Below are positions 33,560 to 44,250 of a stretch of 64,000 nt of DNA, piece by piece; the stretch's first letter is position 1, and each line of letters starts with the position of its first letter. The stretch is from Prorocentrum cordatum (lineage: Eukaryota > Sar > Dinophyceae > Prorocentrales > Prorocentraceae). The notes below the pieces were generated by a model. The model ran no database searches, was not told the origin of the DNA, and saw only the letters and a program-made list of their open reading frames with translations. The DNA is taken from NCBI GenBank assembly GCA_963575745.1, contig CAUYUJ010017849.1, positions 350,923-414,922 on the forward strand. The letters are read 5' to 3'. The position numbers were made by a program, and so were the translations under genes.

Positions 33560-33857
33560 GCCCAATGGTTTTTGTTCAGATTCGTGCCGATGTTTGGCCG
33601 CTCGCAGATTGGAGATGCGATTGCCAATCCCAATCTCATTAGAAACATGTGATATATTTGCCCGAAAGCGCTCAGAAAACACTTGGCTATTCTGGATTCT
33701 CTGGCAGATCGACGATCTATCTTTCACGAATGTGTTCAATACTGATGTCAAAAACGGATCCACGAACACAGTCCTGGCCGTAATGCGACGAGCAGCGTGC
33801 GTCGTGTCTTTGTTGAAAACACGAATGTTCGGCAAGATTGGGGCATAGTCTGAAAGC
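33560..33857 (-). CDS. hAT-like protein, exon 4
   Basis: The open frame carries APILPNIRVFNKDTTHAARR, then DPFL, a segment with IIQ-like and SQVFSERF motifs, and ends with NLRAAKHRHESEQKPLGRS. The last motif joins naturally to the start of the exon at 33123. The acceptor is one of two AGs (GTTGACAG or CTTTCAG) near 33870-33857. This is the core of the hAT-like region as I know it from dinoflagellates. Confidence 0.6.
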
Positions 33858-34249
33858 GCCGCATCATCTGTCAACGCAGCATATTCCGCCAGCCACAGTC
33901 GGGACGAAAAAGAATGGGTAGAATTGGTTGCTGAACATTTCGGGGGGAATCCGGGCGCGCCTTTGGAGCAAAAGCTGGGTTGTTGTTTTCTCTGGCCACC
34001 GGCGCCCGCCCCTGCCTCCCGCCGCGCTGGAACAGGAAACCCGTCACCATCGCCATCGTCATCATCGCGATCGCCACCATCCCTATCACTTGAATCACCG
34101 CATACATCGCCACCCAGCGAGAGGCAGGAGCAAATGCAAAGTTGCGTCACGGGGGGCCCTACCATCGGCCTACCATCAGAATCGAGCCCACGAGAATTGA
34201 CGAGGGCATCGGTTTGGGCGGAGCGGCGCAGCCAGGCAATTCTTAGACA

Positions 34250-34375
34250 GCCCACCCACTTCGTCATGCAATTTTCTGCCCGCTAATTGCTCATCAGCCG
34301 CACCGTCCGCATCGAAGAGTTCAATAGAATTGCATAGCCGTTGATGCAGGACGAGGTTCATTTTTCTCAAGGAGC
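34250..34375 (-). CDS. hAT-like protein, short exon 3
   Basis: A short frame contains LVLHQRLCNSIELFDADGAA and DEQLAGRKLHDE, which fits between exons 2 and 4 of the family. The borders are approximate: an AG at about 34376 and a GTGGGT donor at about 34252. Without the family pattern it would not be called. Confidence 0.45.
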
Positions 34376-34603
34376 CAGAGCGTTGCGCGTAGGGCACCTC
34401 GGGGGGAGGGAGCGTGGGAAACGCCAGGTGGACCCCAAGAGGCTTCCAGAGATACCAGAGGAACCCCGAACATGCACCCTCGACCTTAGTCGGTCACCTA
34501 TCTTCAAGCCCCCATGCCCTCCTCACTCCCCCCCCTATTTGGCCTTCTCCACCTCTCCTTATCTTTCTAATTCCTCATCCTACGTCCACTTTGGGCGCGC
34601 ACC

Positions 34604-34944
34604 ATGTAGCGCGACGTGCAGAACGTCTTCACAATGTTAATGAAGCCTGCCTTGATCCCATTCGCACTCAAATCGAACTTATCAGCTAGATTCGTCTCAC
34701 CCAACGTGATAGTGGCACACTGCAATGATGTGTCACAGAAGCGAAGTCTAACACAAAGGTGGCCTTTCCGAACATCCTGGTGAACGCTGGAAACTTCTAC
34801 GCGGGACAAGCGGGACCTCCAATGGTTCCGAACAGATTCAGCGAGGCAATACAACATCTTCCTATATTTGAATTTGCCAATGCCAGATACCTTGCCATGG
34901 CCACCATTCCGACGGTCCAACGCCTCCAGGATTCGACGAAAGTC
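34604..34944 (-). CDS. hAT-like protein, exon 2
   Basis: A strong acceptor (CTCCCCCACAG, AG at 34946-34945) opens a frame of about 113 residues. It begins DFRRILEALDRR, passes through LAESVRNHWRSRLSRVEV, a short beta-like DVRKGHLCVRLRF, and ends FCTSRYM at a probable GTGCGC donor near 34604. The pattern of a helix followed by SxxxDxRKGxLCVRxRF matches the same dinoflagellate family. Repeat D copy 2 begins about 100 bp upstream of the acceptor. Confidence 0.6.
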
Positions 34945-35045
34945 CTGTGGGGGAGAATTTCGGACGGGGTCTCCGAAGCCAGGACCTACCCCGGGGGGGG
35001 GGGGGACCAGTGAGGTGGGGGGGATTGGGAAAGAGGGGGGCGATG

Positions 35046-36547
35046 AAACATGATCGACCCACGAACCCAGAGGGGAGTATATAGAAATGTGAGGCATGGC
35101 AACGTTTCAAAGACACCTGATTGGGCGACGGGCAATTGCAATGCTGACTGCATCGATCTCGATGCATTGTGCCGAGGGCTGTGCTGTGCTACGCCGTGCT
35201 AAACTGCGACGTGCCATGAAGCGATTGTGTTCTATATAGCGTCGTGGATCGAGTCCTCCCTGGCATCCGACGGGCCCTGACCGAACTGATCTGGATCTTA
35301 CGCTTGAGCTGCCTGAGAAGATGGCAGCTGCCCCGGAACCCTTCGACAGAGGGGGCATGCCAGGAGGACGCGCCGCGGAGCGTCCCAAGGGGCGCGCCAG
35401 GCGACGCGCCAGGGGGCGCGCAATGGGGGCGCACCGCGGGGCGTGCCAAGGGGACGCGCTACGGAACGCGCCAATGGACGTGCCGCGGGACGTGCCAGGG
35501 GACGCGCCGCGCGACGTGCCAGGTGGATTCGCCGCGGAACGCGACAACTCACGTGCCAAAGTGCAATGTTGAATGTATCGATCTTGGCGCACCGTGCCGA
35601 CGGCTGTGCTGTGTTGTGCTACGCCGTGTTGAATTACGATGTGACATGCCGCGATTGTGCTCTATGTGGCGTTGTGGATCGAGTCCTTTTTGCATCCGAG
35701 TCCTGACCGAACTGATCTGGATCGCAAGCTCGAGCTACCTGAGCAGATGGTGGCAGCCGTCCCAGAACTCATCGACAGAGGGGGCATGCCAGGAGGACGC
35801 GCCGCGGAACGTCACAGCGGACGCGCCAGGCGACGCGCCAGGGGGCGTGCCATGGGGGCGCACCGCGGGACGCGCCTAGGGGATGCGCTACGGAACGTTC
35901 AATGGACGCGCACCTCGCGACGTGCCAGGGGGACTCGCCACAGGACGCTCGGCGGAACGTGCCAGGCATCACGCCAGGTTGCAATGCTAAAAGTATCGAT
36001 ATTGATGTACCGCGCCGAGGGCTGTGCTGTGCCCGGGCGACCTGGACACGTGAAAACAAGCGTTTCGATCAAGACGTTCTCAGCACGTCCTCATGCTACG
36101 CACACGCCTGGGCAACTTGGGCACGTGCAATCAAGCGTCTCGATCGAGACTTCTTCGACGCATCCTCATGCTAGGCATCCGCTTGGGCGACCTGGACACG
36201 TGAAAACAAGCCTCTGGTTCGAAACGTCCTCAACAAATCCTCAGGCTAGACATCTGTCTGGGCAACCTGGAGGCGCAAGCGTCTCGCTCGAGAAATCCTC
36301 CAGACTTGGGCACGTGAAAACAAGCATTCACTTGAGAGATCCTCCGAATTCAGGCCCCCAGGAGAGGACAATCTACAACGCAAAACAAGCGTTTCGCTCG
36401 AGACATCCTCAACAAATGCTGAACACCAAGCGTTTCGCTCGAGACATCCTCAAATCTAAATTCGCCGGCCCACCTCGACACCGATATTCATCGCAAGAGA
36501 AATTCGCCGGCCCACCCCAAGTCAAACCCAGAGGTGAACCACAAAAG
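35046..36547 (+). mobile_element. Dispersed repeat D, copy 2 (1.50 kb)
   Basis: Matches D copy 1 (15412-16858) end to end on the same strand, with the same start (AACATGATCGACCCAC), two units of about 430 bp, ACGCGCCAGG word runs, about 75-bp CACGTGAAAACAAGC units and the same right edge. It lies in the intron between the zinc-finger exon (36888) and the next exon (34944) of the hAT-like gene. A short fragment of the same word family is at about 42138-42185. Confidence 0.75.
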
Positions 36548-36559
36548 AACCCTGGGCCT

Positions 36560-36720
36560 AAGCCCAGTGAGATGACGAAGAGCCAGAAAGAAACGCGGAA
36601 GAGGACGAAAATGAGGCGGAAGAGGAGGGGGAGAAGGAAGAGGAGGGGGAGAGGGAGAAGGAGGAGGAAGAGAAGAAGGAGGAGGAAAAGGCTGTCCTCG
36701 GAAGCAGGCACACGGTGGCC
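36560..36720. repeat. Purine (GAAGAGG) tract
   Basis: A purine-rich tract between repeat D and the zinc-finger exon; intronic in the proposed gene. Confidence 0.8.
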
Positions 36721-36729
36721 ATTCACTAG

Positions 36730-36888
36730 CCCTTGTCCTTGCGATGCATCATTATGCTCCTTGCTTTTCTGGTGCTGCATCAACGAAAACATGTTTATTG
36801 TCGTAACACCTGTGGTGGCCCACGGCCAAGAACTCTTCGCAGCACGGCAAACAGTGCACTTCAAACGGACATCACCATCAGGATCCAC
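36730..36888 (-). CDS. BED/TTF-like zinc-finger exon of the hAT-like gene
   Basis: The acceptor GTCAACCCAG (AG at 36890-36889) opens a frame beginning Val-Asp-Pro-Asp. It contains a metal-binding pattern Cys-x2-Cys-x24-His-x5-His, with LKCTVCRAAK at the front and MQHQKSKEHNDA at the back, and an aromatic WPW between them. This fits the BED/TTF class found at the N-terminus of hAT transposases, which binds DNA. The 3' border is uncertain (GTGAAT near 36729). An ATG just upstream in the same frame could start the protein if the AG is not used. Confidence 0.6.
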
Positions 36889-36959
36889 CTGGGTTGACGT
36901 CATAAGTGCGAGGGGGGGGGGGGCATGAAACGGCCTTCTCTGAGGGTGTCGATCGGGCG

Positions 36960-38320
36960 CAAATGAAGGACCTACTTGTGGCCCCGATTTTCCCTATTTC
37001 TCAGGGTGCCCCCAGACCCCTTGGTGATGGTGCAATTTGGCAATGCCCGCTCCACTGTTGCAGCGCACCAAGGGAATCTGATTTTCCAATCTGCTTTGAA
37101 TACTGCATACTGGCACCGCTGGCAAGATAATACAGGCAATATTCTGCATCCAAGGAAATGGGAACGATCTGGGTCACCCACGGGCAATCCTCTCAGTCTA
37201 CCTTTGAAAACGCTTCGGCCCCAACCAGAAGGTTTCTTTTTCTCCGAAGATTGTGGCGATGACAGATCTGAACGCTTCCAGTCCACACGCGAAACCATGG
37301 TTTTGGAAGGGGGGGTCTGATCCATGTTGCCAAGCCCACGCCCCACGCGGGGAGCAACATTCGCAAATTGAAGACGAAACAAATTGAGCATGAAATGGCG
37401 ACGGAACGGAGGGTGTAGCGTGCGTTTGTTGATTCATCGTTGGGGTGTTATGATTGTTGGATGAAGAATTACATGAACACAAATTGCAGGGGGACCGCGC
37501 GGATTTCCTGGATCGGCGTTGATCCCCCTTTCTTTGGCGCGTTCTGCGCGCCAAGAGCGGCGCCGAAGGCGCCGCTGGGGAGTCAATGCCGGCTTGGATA
37601 ATCCGCGCGGCATTCCTGAAGTTTACGTGCTTGTATTTTCTAAACATTTGAACGCACTCGTACTTATCACCCCCCACCGCCAGCGCACGAAGCAAGGGCG
37701 CAAGGAAGCAAGGGTCGCGGGCGCAAGGATGCGCGGCCCAAGCCGCGAGAACGCCAAACAGTGAAGGCCAGAAACGAAAGGGTTCGTTTGCCTCTTGGTG
37801 CCCCTCCGTCGTTGCCTGCAGATCCACCCCGCTCCTGGGAAAATCCGCCTGACCCTCGACCAACCATGGGCGGCGCGGCTACCGCTTTCGCCGCCAGGTG
37901 GACAGGGCCCCCTCAGCGAGGGTTGAAGCATTCGCAGGTCCTTAGTACAATGGGCGCAATGGTGCAGATAGCATGCGTGCATGTATATATGAATGCACGC
38001 GATCGCATGCTTAAAATAACCCAGGCCTTGTGAAGAAGACCCCAAGGCAGCCCCAACTGGATCCAACACGGCACGCCGAGGAATGGGTTGCCAAGAAGAT
38101 GTGTCGGAGGAAGAGGGGCATAAACATGGCGACGATTTGCACCCATTCCACAAAACCTCGATCGCTGTCGTTGCTGACGACGATCGCCGCGTCGTCGGTT
38201 TAAGTTCGATGAATTTGCCATGATAAGCTCGATGGGATGATTTCGGTAAGCTCGCCTGGATCATCTGATATACTCGACGTCGTCTGAAACATCTGAGTTT
38301 CGGAAATTGTTTGACGCTTC
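36960..38320 (-). other. Possible upstream exons; not resolved
   Basis: Minus-strand frames at about 37320-36990 (with CQRCQYAVFKADW) and 37660-37500 (FRKYKHVNFRNAARII after an AAACTTCAG acceptor) have some coding character and could be 5' exons of the hAT-like gene. I could not join them in phase. A GGCGCCGAAGGCGCC palindrome lies near 37560. Confidence 0.3.
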
Positions 38321-38324
38321 GCCT

Positions 38325-39240
38325 AACCCCGCCAGCCCATCCAGAAAGGATGCCCAGAGGAATTGCTTCGATCAGGGAAGTGGGCAGCACGCAGAGGAAG
38401 GGTCATCCGGTGGAGGCCTATTGGAGCGTCTTGGGTACCTCGGGGAGCTTTTTAGGGCTTCTTGGGGGTCTCTTGGGAGCATCTTGGAGGCCTCTTGGGC
38501 GCATGTTGGGGCCTCCCGGGCGCCTCTTGGGGCCCTCTTGAAGCGTTCTCGGGGCCATCTTGGAGGACGTCGATCAAACAAGAAGCGTTGCCCCTCGGGG
38601 GCCCGACAAATCGCCTCTTGGGGCGTTCTGTCTCCGCTCTTAGGCGCTCTTGGGGCCGCCCTGGGCTCTCTTGAGCCCCTCTTGGAGCCCTCTTGGACCA
38701 TCTTGGAGCCATCTTGAGGCCTCGGATGGCCATGGGAAGCGAAAAAGCGACAAAAAACAAGCACATCGAATTTCCTGAGGCTTTGGCCTCCTCGAGACCT
38801 CCTGGGGGAGCTCGGAGCCGTCTTGGAGCGGTCTTGGGGCATCTTGGAGCATCGTGGGAGCCATTATAAGACATCTTGGGATATCTTGAACCATATTGGA
38901 GGTCATCTCGGGCCCCCCCCAGGCGCCCTTGGAGTCACATTAATCAGTGCTCCCCCCAAGGAGGCCAACATGCGGCCCCAAGGAGGCCAACATCAATGAT
39001 TTGGCATTTTCGCAAGGGCTTCCTGTAGCATCTCGGGCGCCCGTGGGGGGTCTCTTGGGGGTCTCTTGGGAGCTTTGTGGGCGTGCTGGGGGCCTCTTGG
39101 GGCTTCCTGGCCACCTCTTTGGGCCATCTGGGGGCGCCCTTGGGAGCCTCGGGGGCAATCTTTGGGCCATCTTGGGCGAGATCGATCACAAGGGGGGGGT
39201 CGCAAATCAGGGCCACCCCTCAGGAGGCCAAAAAGGACAG
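38325..39240 (+). mobile_element. T part of composite repeat E, further copy
   Basis: Starts with the same entry phrase as copy 1 (AACCCCGCCAGCCCATCCAG, then GATGCCCAGAGGAATTGC), continues in T words, has an A-rich core at 38720-38790 beginning GGATGGCCATGGGAAG, and ends near GGCGAGATCGATCACAAGG. It aligns in order with 9775-10800. Confidence 0.7.
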
Positions 39241-41005
39241 CGCTAATGAATGCCCCCTTCGACATCAAGATGGCCCCGAGAGCGACCCCAAGGCCCCCGA
39301 GAGCGCTTCAAGAGAGCCCCAAGAGGCGCCCAGGAGGCGCCGATGGGGGCCCCAACAGGCGCCCAAGAAGCCTCCAAGAGGCCCCCAAGAGACCTCCAGA
39401 AGGCCCCAAGAAGCTCTCCGAGGCACCCAACACGCTCTCAGAGGCGCCCGGGGCCGCCAAGAGGCCCCCTAAACGCTCCGAGAGGCCTCCGCTGGGGGGC
39501 CCTTCCTTTTGCGCGTTGCCCACTTCCCTGATCGAGGCAATGACTTTGGGCATCGTTTTCTGGATGGGCTGGTAGGGCTGCGCGAATCGGTTGCAATTTT
39601 GCAAATTCCCCATCCCCACTTGGAGAGCCCCCCCCGGCCACAGGGGGCCAATTTCTGACGAGAGCCAGCCGCCGCAGCCCTCGATGGAGCAATAATAGGC
39701 CGCGGAACGTGTGACGAACGCGCGCTCGCTGGGTGGATGCGAACGCAGCCGCTGCGGCAGTCGGTGGAGCCATTAGCCGCAAAGCGTGCGACTTCGCGCT
39801 TTTTCATTCCACTCCTGCCCTTCTGGGGGAGGGCCGAATGAGGGCGCCTGGCGGGCGCTTGGCGGGCCCGCGACCGGCCAGCGAGCGGGCGATTGTTCCC
39901 CCCGGAAAACAGGATACACACATCCGAGGTGAGGGGGTGAGATCGAAGTGGAGCGTCGAGCACCCCTACGGGGAAATCGGTTTCGGTTTCGCGTTCGCGC
40001 GCGCCGTGCGCGCGGGCGTTGGCGGGCGAGAAATAAGTCTCCTGTACATTCATTGAGGTGCGGCCAGACCATAAGTCCCACTATCGTCGATCTCGCTACC
40101 AGTCTCGCTCGATCGACCTCATTTGACAATCGATCTCACAATCGATATCACTCGATCTATTTCATTATATCGACCCCACAATCGATATGACAATCGATCC
40201 CACAATTGATCTCACAAGCGATCTGCCATTCGGTCGAACTATCGATCTCACCATCGATATCAATCACACTCGATATCACATTCCTTCAACGTCATCACCA
40301 TCATCATCAACATCCTCGCCATCAGCGTTACCGACATCATCATCATCATTATCAGCATATCGTCATCAACATCATCAGCAGCACCATGATCATCAGATCC
40401 ATCGTGATACCATCACCGTCACCATTATCATCATCAACATATCCATCATCGGGACACCATCCTTCACCCGAATACCACCATCATCATAAACACCATCACC
40501 GTCATCGTCGCATACTCAACATCATGAATATCCGGGGCACCATCATCATCATCCTCATCATTAGCAACATCATCATCAACATCATCTTCATCGGAACACC
40601 ATCATCATAGTAACCAGCATCATCATCACCATCATCATCAACACCATTGGGACACCATCAGCATCAGCATCATCAACATCAACATCATCATCACCATTAT
40701 TGGGCCACCATCAAAATTATCAGCATCACCTCCTCATCATCGTCATCTTCAAGATCATCATCATCATCGGGACACCATCATCGTAGTCATCATCATCATT
40801 ATCAGCATCATCGGCACACCGTCATCATCACCATCATCATCAACAGCATCACCATGAACCTCATCACCATCACCATCGCCATCGGGACACCATCATCATC
40901 ATCAGATGTCATATTCAAATCAACTGGTCATCATCAATCTCACCAGGATCATCAGCATCAGCATCATCATCGGGGCACCCGCATCATCATCACCAGCAAC
41001 ATCAC

Positions 41006-41039
<34 letters not shown>

Positions 41040-41800
41040 GGGTCACCATCATCATCACCACCATCACCATCATCATCAACATCGTCAACATCATCATCGC
41101 CACCATCGGGACACCATCATCACCAACACCATCACCACCATCATCATCATTATCATCATCATCGTCAACATCATCATCATATCATCATCATCATCATCAT
41201 CAATCATCATCATCATCATCATCATGATCGGGGCACCGATGGGACACCGGCGGGACACCCGTGGGGCACCGCGCGCCACCAGCCCCCGAGCGGGGCACCC
41301 GCGGGGCATGAGACATTGCCCCCCGAACCTCCTCATCACCCGAGGGGTGGTCGTATAGGTATATATTGATATGCACTCATAGGTACATGCATGTGCGCAT
41401 GTGCACGCGCGGTGACAGGGGGGCACCCAAAAAAAACACGCACATAATATCCTCCGTCCTCCTCCTCCCCCGAACCGCTACCCTCCTTGGAGGGCACCCG
41501 TGGCAACCCCACAAGACCTGACCCCGCGCTGCCCGCGACCCGACTGCCAGCGCGACCGCCAGAGGGCCAAAAAAAAAGGGCCGTGGCGGCCCGGTGGGGT
41601 GGGAAGGGTGGCCCCGCCGCCGTGCCGCTCCACGGCAGCCTTTCGGCTCGACGGCGGGGTCCACGGGGCCGGCGGGTTGGCGCAGTGGCCATTGTATGGA
41701 CCTCCCCCGCCTCCGCCGTAACCCCCCAAACCAAGGAACAAACCATGACGTAACATAGCATAGCGCGCGAGAAATTGTCTGAGGGCCCATGGGGCATGCT
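39241..41800 (-). mobile_element. Composite repeat E, copy 2, carrying block B
   Basis: In reverse orientation: part X (41800-41359 and 39921-39666) and a truncated T part (39665-39241). Landmarks are reverse complements of copy 1, for example CCTTGGTTTGGGGGGTTACG read from 41736 and GCGCCTGGCGGGCGC near 39845. Part X is split by block B (39922-41358), which copy 1 lacks, so copy 1 gives an empty site and copy 2 a filled one. Confidence 0.65.
39922..41358 (+). mobile_element. Composite block B (1.44 kb), interior inverted relative to block A
   Basis: The left end (39922-40083: ATCCGAGGTGAGGGGGTGAG, then CGGTTTCGGTTTCG and GAAATAAGTCTC) and the right end (about 41315-41358: CCCCCCGAACCTCCTCATCA, then GGTGGTCGTATAG) match block A in the same orientation. 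The interior is reversed: first CAATCGATCTCA 12-mers (40085-40280), then (CAT)n with GGGACACCATCATC words (40290-41225), then GGGGCACC words (41228-41305). Confidence 0.8.
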
Positions 41801-42310
41801 CGGATGGCGTCGCCGCGCCTTGGGCACGCCCCTGACGCCCTGGCTCCCCGCCCTCCAGAGCTTTGCCGAAGGCGCCGCAAAATGCGCTCGAATGTCGTCG
41901 CCACTCTTATTTCGCTAGACCACTTGCAAATTTCGATGCAGCAGGGGGCCTCCGCCGACGGCCTTATTAATATTATTAGCATGCGCTCAACTTCGACTTA
42001 ACGTTGACTTAACTTTCGACCTAACTGAGCACTCTATTCTTATAAATACTTACCATGCTAACTTGCTTATACGCGTTTAACACCTAACCCTGTATCACCT
42101 GAATGGAAAAGTCTGAGAGGTGAAAAGTGCATAAGTTGGGGACGCGCCGCGGGGGCGCACCACGGGACGTGCCAAGGGGACAGACCACGACTTGCAATCA
42201 AAACCGCAATGCAGAGCACTCAGTGCAACACATCATTTTCTGATCGCAAGAGGCTCGCACAAGAAAGCCCTATTGGCGCTCTCACTCGTGCGTCGACGAT
42301 CAGATAATCC
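41800..42310. other. No gene seen
   Basis: Mixed sequence with a short AT-richer part at 41960-42100 and a fragment of the ACGTGCCAAGGGGAC word family of repeat D (42138-42185). Confidence 0.4.
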
Positions 42311-42311
42311 A

Positions 42312-42427
42312 TATATGTATATGCATATGTATATGTATACATATACATATGCATATACATATATATATATATATATACAAATGTATATGCATATTTAAAT
42401 GTTTATGCATATGTAAGTGTATATATA

Positions 42428-42472
<45 letters not shown>

Positions 42473-42475
42473 GTA
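42312..42475. repeat. TA/TATGCA microsatellite
   Basis: Alternating TATA, TATG and CATATA words, self-complementary over most of its length. Confidence 0.95.
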
Positions 42476-42484
42476 CACACGCAG

Positions 42485-42620
42485 CCCACGCTGGCGTCGG
42501 CGCGCCAGCCAGTGGGGCGCAGGATCTGCGCATGTCCGCATGTGCAGAAAACTGGCAAGTGGGGCCACGAACCGCATGAGGGGTGTGCCGAAATGTGGCG
42601 GGGTACACAACGCAAAGGAT
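42485..42620 (+). repeat. Solitary unit of satellite family S
   Basis: Contains GGGGCCACGAACCGCATGAG followed by GGGTGTGCCGAAATG, the hallmark junction of the 90-bp units at 43.8-44.25 kb, in a single diverged copy. Confidence 0.65.
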
Positions 42621-43260
42621 TACGATTGATCTGATTACGAGAGAAAGAACGCGGGTGAGTCAGAGCGCGAGGGAATCTGAGTATGAATGGGTCTGCGCGC
42701 GAGTGAATATATTTGCATGAATGCGATCATGGAACCGCCTAGTGTAAGTGTCGAGCATGCCTGTCCGAACACACGTGACACTCGGCGTGGCCGCCGCAGG
42801 CAGCTTCCGCGGGAACCCCGACGGCAGCGTCCGCACGTCGCGACGCCCATGTCGGCACGCCTCTTGCGAGGATCGCGCCCGCTTTCGGCTCTTCTTTTCC
42901 TTCCTCTTTGCCCGCGCACTCCAAAATCCAAGGCTGCGGGCGCAGCGCAGCGCGGAGTCCCCGCGACGCGCGCTGGTCGCCCCGGGCGGGGTCCCAGCGA
43001 CGCGCGCGGGTCGTCCGCTGCGCGAAGCAGAGAGAGCTGACTAGCTAACTGGCTGGCTGATAGCGGGCAAGTCTCTGACCGCTGGGCAGAGCGACGACGG
43101 GCGAACGAGGCGCCGGGCCCCCCGCAGCACGGAGTTCCCGCGACGCGCGCTGGTCGCCCCGAGACGGTCCCAGCGACGCGCGCGGGTTGTCCGCGGCGCG
43201 AGGCCAAACAATTAGTCGGGCAGTCGAGAGAAGGCGCGGCTCGGGGGAGACGCTCCTCAG
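42620..43260. other. No gene seen; 178-bp direct repeat
   Basis: A GC-rich phrase (GACGCGCGCTGGTCGCC, then GGTCCCAGCGACGCGCGCGG) occurs at about 42962-43025 and again at about 43140-43203. The rest is the likely 3' flank of the helicase gene that ends at 43262. Confidence 0.6.
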
Positions 43261-43261
43261 G

Positions 43262-43536
43262 TCAGGCCTCGCGGATGAACTCGGTGAAGCCGAGCTCCCT
43301 GGCGAGGGCCGTCGCTTCCCTCCTGCGCCGCTTCGTGCGCGCCGCAAACTGCTCCAGCTGCTTCCGCAAGCCCTGCGGCGGCCCTGCCAGGAAGAACTCG
43401 ATGCGCGGCGCCCGCATGAGCAGGAGGTCCTCGTGGCGCGTGGCGCGCGAGAGCAGCACGTAGAGCTCCAGCCACCAGTCGTCGTCCTCCTTCTTGCCGT
43501 TCCCTACCTCGTGGCGGCCGCAATCCAGGATCACGC
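43262..43536 (-). CDS. PIF1-type (SF1) DNA helicase, C-terminal exon
   Basis: The 90-residue frame starts VILDCGR, then an acidic loop with DDDWWLELYVLLSRATRHED. This is the SF1 motif VI region (Tyr-Val-x-Leu-Ser-Arg-Ala-Thr), the arginine-finger motif of PIF1 and Helitron helicases. LLLMRAP, a GPP loop, a basic KRRRR stretch and the stop TGA at 43262-43264 follow. The acceptor CGCCCAG (AG at 43538-43537) leaves phase 2, which completes the Gly codon of the upstream exon. The enzyme would unwind DNA with ATP in the nucleus. Only the C-terminus is visible; the Walker motifs must lie in exons not found. Confidence 0.75.
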
Positions 43537-43683
43537 CTGGGCGACGTCGACCGAGGGAGCAGCGCGCCGGGCAGCCGACGGCCCAGGGCGAGAGTCCACA
43601 GGACCGAGAGATGGTCTGGCCGCGGACTGCTCGCGCCCCGGAGGTCTGGCCGCCCCCGGAGCGCCGTTCCCCCGCCCCGTCGC

Positions 43684-43727
43684 CTTCGCGCATGGTGCGC
43701 CCCTGGCACGCCACCGTGGTGATGACC
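43684..43727 (-). CDS. PIF1-type helicase, 44-nt exon with motif V
   Basis: Bounded by the acceptor CGCACGGCAG (AG at 43729-43728) and a GC donor (GAAG followed by GCGACG at 43683). It encodes VITTVACQGRTMRE plus the first base of Gly. The ACQGRT part corresponds to SF1 motif V (His/Cys-Gln-Gly-x-Thr). The 147-nt GC-AG intron to the next exon keeps frame and yields the family's MREG-VILDCG join. GC donors are common in dinoflagellates. The intron upstream would hold the satellite array. Confidence 0.65.
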
Positions 43728-43749
43728 CTGCCGTGCGAGAAATGCGGGG

Positions 43750-44250
43750 GGTGTGCCGAAATGGGTGGGGGTGACGCATGCGGGCGGCGGCACTGAGGCC
43801 TTCGGTGGAGTGCTATGATGCCCACGTTGAGGCCTTCGGTGGAGCTCCCTATGGAGCCACGAAACGTGTGAGGGGTGTGCCGAAATGGGTGTGGGGACGC
43901 ATGCGGCCGCGGGCACTGGGGCCTTCGGTGGAGCTCCCTATGGAGCCACGAAACGTGTGAGGGGTGTGCCGAAATGGGTGTGGGGGACGCATGCGGCCGC
44001 GGGCACTGGGGCCTTCGGTGGAGCTCCCTATGGAGCCACGAAACGTGTGAGGGGTGTGCCGAAATGGGTGTGGGGGACGCATGCGGCCGCGGGCACTGGG
44101 GCCTTCGGTGGAGCTCCCTATGGAGCCACGAAACGTGTGAGGGGTGTGCCGAAATGGGTGTGGGGGACGCATGCGGCCGCGGGCACTGGGGCCTTCGGTG
44201 GAGCTCCCTATGGAGCCACGAAGCGTGTGAGGGGTGTGCCGAAATGACAC
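43750..44250 (+). repeat. Satellite family S, 90-bp tandem units
   Basis: Near-identical units begin at 43831, 43921, 44011, 44101 and 44191 (spacing 90 bp). Each reads GCCTTCGGTGGAGCTCCC, then GAGCCACGAAACGTGTGAGG, GGTGTGCCGAAATGGGTG, GGGGACGCATGCGGCCGC. Units differ by only a base or two. Confidence 0.95.

Noticed and set aside
42312-42475. AT-rich self-complementary stretch as replication origin
   Set aside because: It is a simple TA/TATGCA microsatellite without other origin features.
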